A DNA stretch of 22,500 nucleotides from positions 114,234 through 136,733 of the forward strand of contig JAWQFJ010000564.1 in NCBI GenBank assembly GCA_034096865.1, written 5' to 3'. How positions within the stretch are numbered: the first letter of the stretch is position 1; the number at the start of each line of letters is the position of its first letter. The stretch comes from Theodoxus fluviatilis. Lineage: Eukaryota > Mollusca > Gastropoda > Cycloneritida > Neritidae. The notes under the pieces were generated by a model. The model saw only the letters and a program-made list of their open reading frames with translations, was not told where the DNA came from and did not search any database. Of the stretch, positions 19,259 through 22,500 are shown piece by piece. The position numbers and the translations under genes are program-made.

Positions 19259-20281
19259 ACTTGCAGTTGTCACAGTGAAAGGACAGAAGCTCTTGCAGTC
19301 AGCCAAGCGTTGGAAACTTGCAGTTGTCACAGTGAAAGGACAGAAGCTCTTGCAGTCAGCCAAGCGTTGGAAACTTGCAGTTGTCACAGTGGAAGGACAG
19401 AAGCTCTTGCAGTCAGCCAAGCGTTGGAAACTTGCAGTTGTCACAGTGAAAGGACAGAAGCTCTTGCAGTCAGCCAAGCGTTGGAAACTTGCAGTTGTCA
19501 CAGTGGAAGGACAGAAGCTCTTGCAGTCAGCCAAGCGTTGGAAACTTGCAGTTGTCACAGTGAAAGAACAGAAGCGCTTGCAGTCAGCCAAGCGTTGGAA
19601 ACTTGCAGTTGTCACAGTGGAAGGACAGAAGCTCTTGCAGTCAGCCAAGCGTTGGAAACTTGCAGTTGCCACAGTGGAAGGACTGAAGCTCTTGCAGTCA
19701 GCCAAGCGTTGGAAACTTGCAGTTGTCACAGTGGAAGGACAGAAGCTCTTGCAGTCAGCCAAGCGTTGGAAACTTGCAGTTGTCACAGTGAAAGGACAGA
19801 AGCGCTTGCAGTCAGCCAAGCGTTGGAAACTTGCAGTTGTCACAGTGGAAGGACAGAAGCTCTTGCAGTCAGCCAAGCGTTGAAAACTTGCAGTTGCCAC
19901 AGTGGAAGGACAGAAGCTCTTGCAGTCAGCCAAGCGTTGGAAACTTGCAGTTGCCACAGTGGAAGGACAGAAGCTCTTGCAGTCAGCCAAGCGTTGGAAA
20001 CTTGCAGTTGTCACAGTGGAAGGACAGAAGCTCTTGCAGTCAGCCAAGCGTTGAAAACTTGCAGTTGCCACAGTGGAAGGACAGAAGCTCTTGCAGTCAG
20101 CCAAGCGTTGGAAACTTGCAGTTGCCACAGTGGAAGGACAGAAGCTCTTGCAGTCAGCCAAGCGTTGGAAACTTGCAGTTGCCACAGTGGAAGGACAGAA
20201 GCTCTTGCAGTCAGCCAAGCGTTGGAAACTTGCAGTTGTCACAGTGGAAGGACAGAAGCTCTTGCAGTCAGCCAAGCGTTG
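19259..20281. repeat. 57-bp minisatellite, 18 copies
   Basis: The unit starts ACTTGCAGTTGTCACAGTG and ends CAGCCAAGCGTTGGAA, with an exact 57-bp period. Variants are GTCACAG/GCCACAG, GAAAGG/GGAAGG, GCTCTTG/GCGCTTG and TTGGAAAC/TTGAAAAC. The TTGAAAAC form occurs twice, 171 bp (three units) apart. The GCGCTTG form occurs twice, 228 bp (four units) apart. This implies blocks of several units were duplicated together. The GCCACAG form is concentrated in the right half. The 399-446-codon frames on both strands reflect a unit of 19 codons lacking stops. Confidence 0.97.
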
Positions 20282-20282
20282 C

Positions 20283-20422
20283 AGTACAATAAAGGTCCCG
20301 GTGTGATTTTATGTAGGACTTGTCACCCCACGTCCGAGAATCAAACCGCTGTACACTGTAAGGGAGGTAAGTACATGTATAAGGGAGGCAAATCCTGCTA
20401 CCATCAGGCCACACGGCTAGCA
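20283..20422 (-). mobile_element. Possible tRNA-derived SINE head
   Basis: Read on the minus strand, TGGCCTGATGG (20401-20411) fits the RNA polymerase III A-box TRGYNNARNGG at 10 of 11 positions. GGTTTGATTCT (20337-20347) fits the B-box GGTTCGANTCC at 9 of 11. The 53 bp between them includes a direct repeat of CCTCCCTTA offset by about 21 bp. Removing one copy leaves about 32 bp, the spacing of a normal tRNA. T-arm pairing is poor, so this is a decayed SINE rather than a working tRNA, or a chance match. Confidence 0.35.
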
Positions 20423-20530
20423 ATGCAAAGCGGTATGTGCAGTAGGAACACTGTGTGTGTGAGTTGTAGACATTGCATTACTCAAGTCCACAGCATCACT
20501 TACACAGAGTGGGCAGTCTGGAGAACTTTG

Positions 20531-22500
20531 ACCATTTCACTGCATTCATTCATTTCACTGCATTCATTCTTGTAACTACATTCATTCATTTCACTGCATT
20601 CTTTCATTTCACTGCATTCTTTCATTTCACTGCATTCTTTCATTTCACTGCATTAATTCTTGTAACTACATTCATTCATTTCACTGCATTCTTTCATTTC
20701 ACTGCATTCTTTCATTTCACTGCATTAATTCTTGTAACTACATTCATTCATTTCACTGCATGCATTCATTTCACTGTATTAATTCATGTATCTACATTAA
20801 TTCATTTCACTGCATTAATTCATTTCACTGTATTAATTCATGTATCTACATTCATTCATTTCACTGCATTCTTTCATTTCACTGTATTAATTCATGTAAC
20901 TACATTCATTCATTTCACTGCATTGAATTATTCATTTCACTGCATTAATTCATGTAACTACATTCATTCATTTCACTGCATTGAATTATTCATTTCACCG
21001 CAGTCATTCATTTCACAGCATTCATTGCTTTCACTGCTTTCTTTCATTCCACTGCATTCATCTACTCATTTCACTGCATTCATTCATTTCACAGCATTCA
21101 TTCATTTCACTGCATTCATTCATTTCACAGCATTCATTTATTTCACTGCATTCATTCATTTCACTGCATTCATTTATATCACAGCATTCATCCGTTTCAC
21201 TGCATTCATTCATTTCACTGCATTCATTCATTTCACTGCATTCATTCATATCACAGCATTCATTCATTTCACTGCATTCATTCATTTCACTGCATTCATT
21301 CATTTCACTGCATTCATTCATATCACTGCATTCATTTACTCATTTCACTGCATTCATTCATATCACTGCATTCATTCATTTCACTGCATTCATTCATTTC
21401 ACTGCATTCATTCATATCACTGCATTCATTTACTCATTTCACTGCATTCATTCATATCACTGCATTCATTTACACATATCACTGCATTCATTTACTCATT
21501 TCACTGCATTCATTCATATCACTGCATTCATTTACTCATTTCACTGCATTCATTCATTTCACTGCATTCATTCATATCACAGCATTCATTCATATCACTG
21601 CATTCATTTACACATTTCTCTGCATTCATTCATTTCACTGCATTCATTCATTTCACTGCATTCATTTATTTCACTGCATTCATTCATTTCACTGCATTCA
21701 TTTACACATTTCACTGCATTCATTTACTCATTTCACTGCATTCATTCATTTCACTGCATTCATTCATATCACAGCATTCATTCATTTCACAGCATTCATT
21801 TATTTCACTGCATTCATTCATTTCACAGCATTCATTTATTTCACTGCATTCATTCATTTCACTGCATTCATTCATATCACTGCATTCATTCATTTCACTG
21901 CATTCATTCATATCACAGCATTCATTCATTTCACTGCATTCATTCATTTCACTGCATTCATTCATTTCACAGCATTCATTCATTTCACAGCATTCATTCA
22001 TTTCACAGCATTCATTCATATCGCAGCATTCATTCATTTCAATGCATTCATTCATTTCACTGCATTCATTCATTTCACAGCATTCATTCATATCACAGCA
22101 TTCATTCATTTCAATGCATTCATTCATTTCACTGCATCCATTCATTTCACTGCATTCATTCATATCACAGCATTCATTCATATCACTGCATTCATTCATT
22201 TCACAGCATTCATTCATTTCACTGCATTCATTCATATCACTGCATTCATTCATTTCACTGCATTCATTCATTTCACTGCATTCATTTACTCATTTCACTG
22301 CATTCATTCATATCACAGCATTCATTCATATCACTGCATTCATTCATTTCACTGCATTCATTCATTTCACTGCATTCATTCATTTCACAGCATTCATTCA
22401 TATCACAGCATTCATTCATTTCACTGCATTCATTCATTTCACAGCATTCATTCATTTCACTGCATTCATTTACTCATTTCACTGCATTCATTCATATCAC
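20531..22500. repeat. 18-bp satellite-like array, runs off window
   Basis: The basic unit ATTCATTCATTTCACTGC repeats to the window end, about 109 units. The first 470 bp are heterogeneous, with interspersed CTTGTAACTACATT, ATTCTTTC and ATTAATTC variants. From about 21060 the array becomes regular with three recurring variants: CATATCAC, TTCACAGC, and ATTTACTC in place of ATTCATTC. Small length changes occur, unlike the strict register of the 15-bp array. The unit translates on the minus strand as MNECSE hexamers, an artefact of an 18-bp period. Confidence 0.96.

Noticed and set aside
20337..20411. Functional tRNA gene on the minus strand
   Set aside because: Pol III boxes are imperfect, the spacing is too long and the T-stem does not pair. 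At best it is a SINE head.
19076..20575. 399-446-codon frames over the 57-bp array
   Set aside because: A unit of 19 codons keeps frames open on both strands. The non-repeat ends show no coding character.
20531..22500. MNECSE hexapeptide protein on the minus strand
   Set aside because: This is simple translation of an 18-bp satellite-like repeat, and the frame is broken at length changes.

Overview
This is a stretch of eukaryotic, probably animal nuclear DNA. The only clear protein gene is split into GC-richer exons bounded by GT/AG splice sites and separated by AT- and TG-rich introns. The rest is dominated by microsatellites, minisatellites and short transposon remnants. The repeat load, the short non-autonomous elements and the gene style suggest a marine invertebrate, most likely a gastropod mollusc. 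That assignment is inference and cannot be proved from the window. I saw no prokaryotic gene organisation, no CRISPR array, no rRNA and no intact tRNA.

Layout. 1-1290: a GA microsatellite, then non-coding sequence. 1291-2370: 72 copies of a 15-bp repeat. 2627-3285: eleven copies of a 60-bp repeat. 3530-4727: 28 copies of a 43-bp repeat, ending 60 bp before the first exon. 4788-12290: eight plus-strand coding exons of one short-chain dehydrogenase/reductase (SDR) gene. Its introns hold GA and TG tracts, a 22-bp G-rich minisatellite, a 184-bp MITE with an 8-bp target-site duplication, and a dispersed element of about 310 bp. 12291 to about 19258: 3'UTR or downstream non-coding DNA with a strong 88-nt hairpin and several small tandem repeats (19, 24, 29, 83 and 33 bp). 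19259-20281: 18 copies of a 57-bp repeat. 20283-20422: a possible minus-strand tRNA-derived SINE. 20531-22500: an 18-bp array, about 109 units long, that runs off the window.

The gene. The eight exons join in frame with no stop. From the ATG at 4796 they encode 415 residues: a complete SDR core of retinol dehydrogenase / protochlorophyllide-reductase-like type, with TGANTGLG, DNAG, a catalytic Ser and YKNSK. It is followed by an unusual Glu/Lys/Ala-rich tail of about 100 residues spread over three exons, one of them only 45 bp. The first exon opens at an AG acceptor in phase 1, so an upstream exon (perhaps a membrane anchor) may exist outside or undetected in the window. Alternatively, translation starts at 4796.

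Long open frames inside the tandem arrays arise because repeat lengths of 15, 60, 57, 24 and 18 bp are multiples of three and the units lack stops. I do not call them genes. About 30 % of the window is tandem repeat. I did not find a convincing new multi-gene system. The most noteworthy items are the tailed SDR, the array structures, the 3'UTR hairpin and the MITE.
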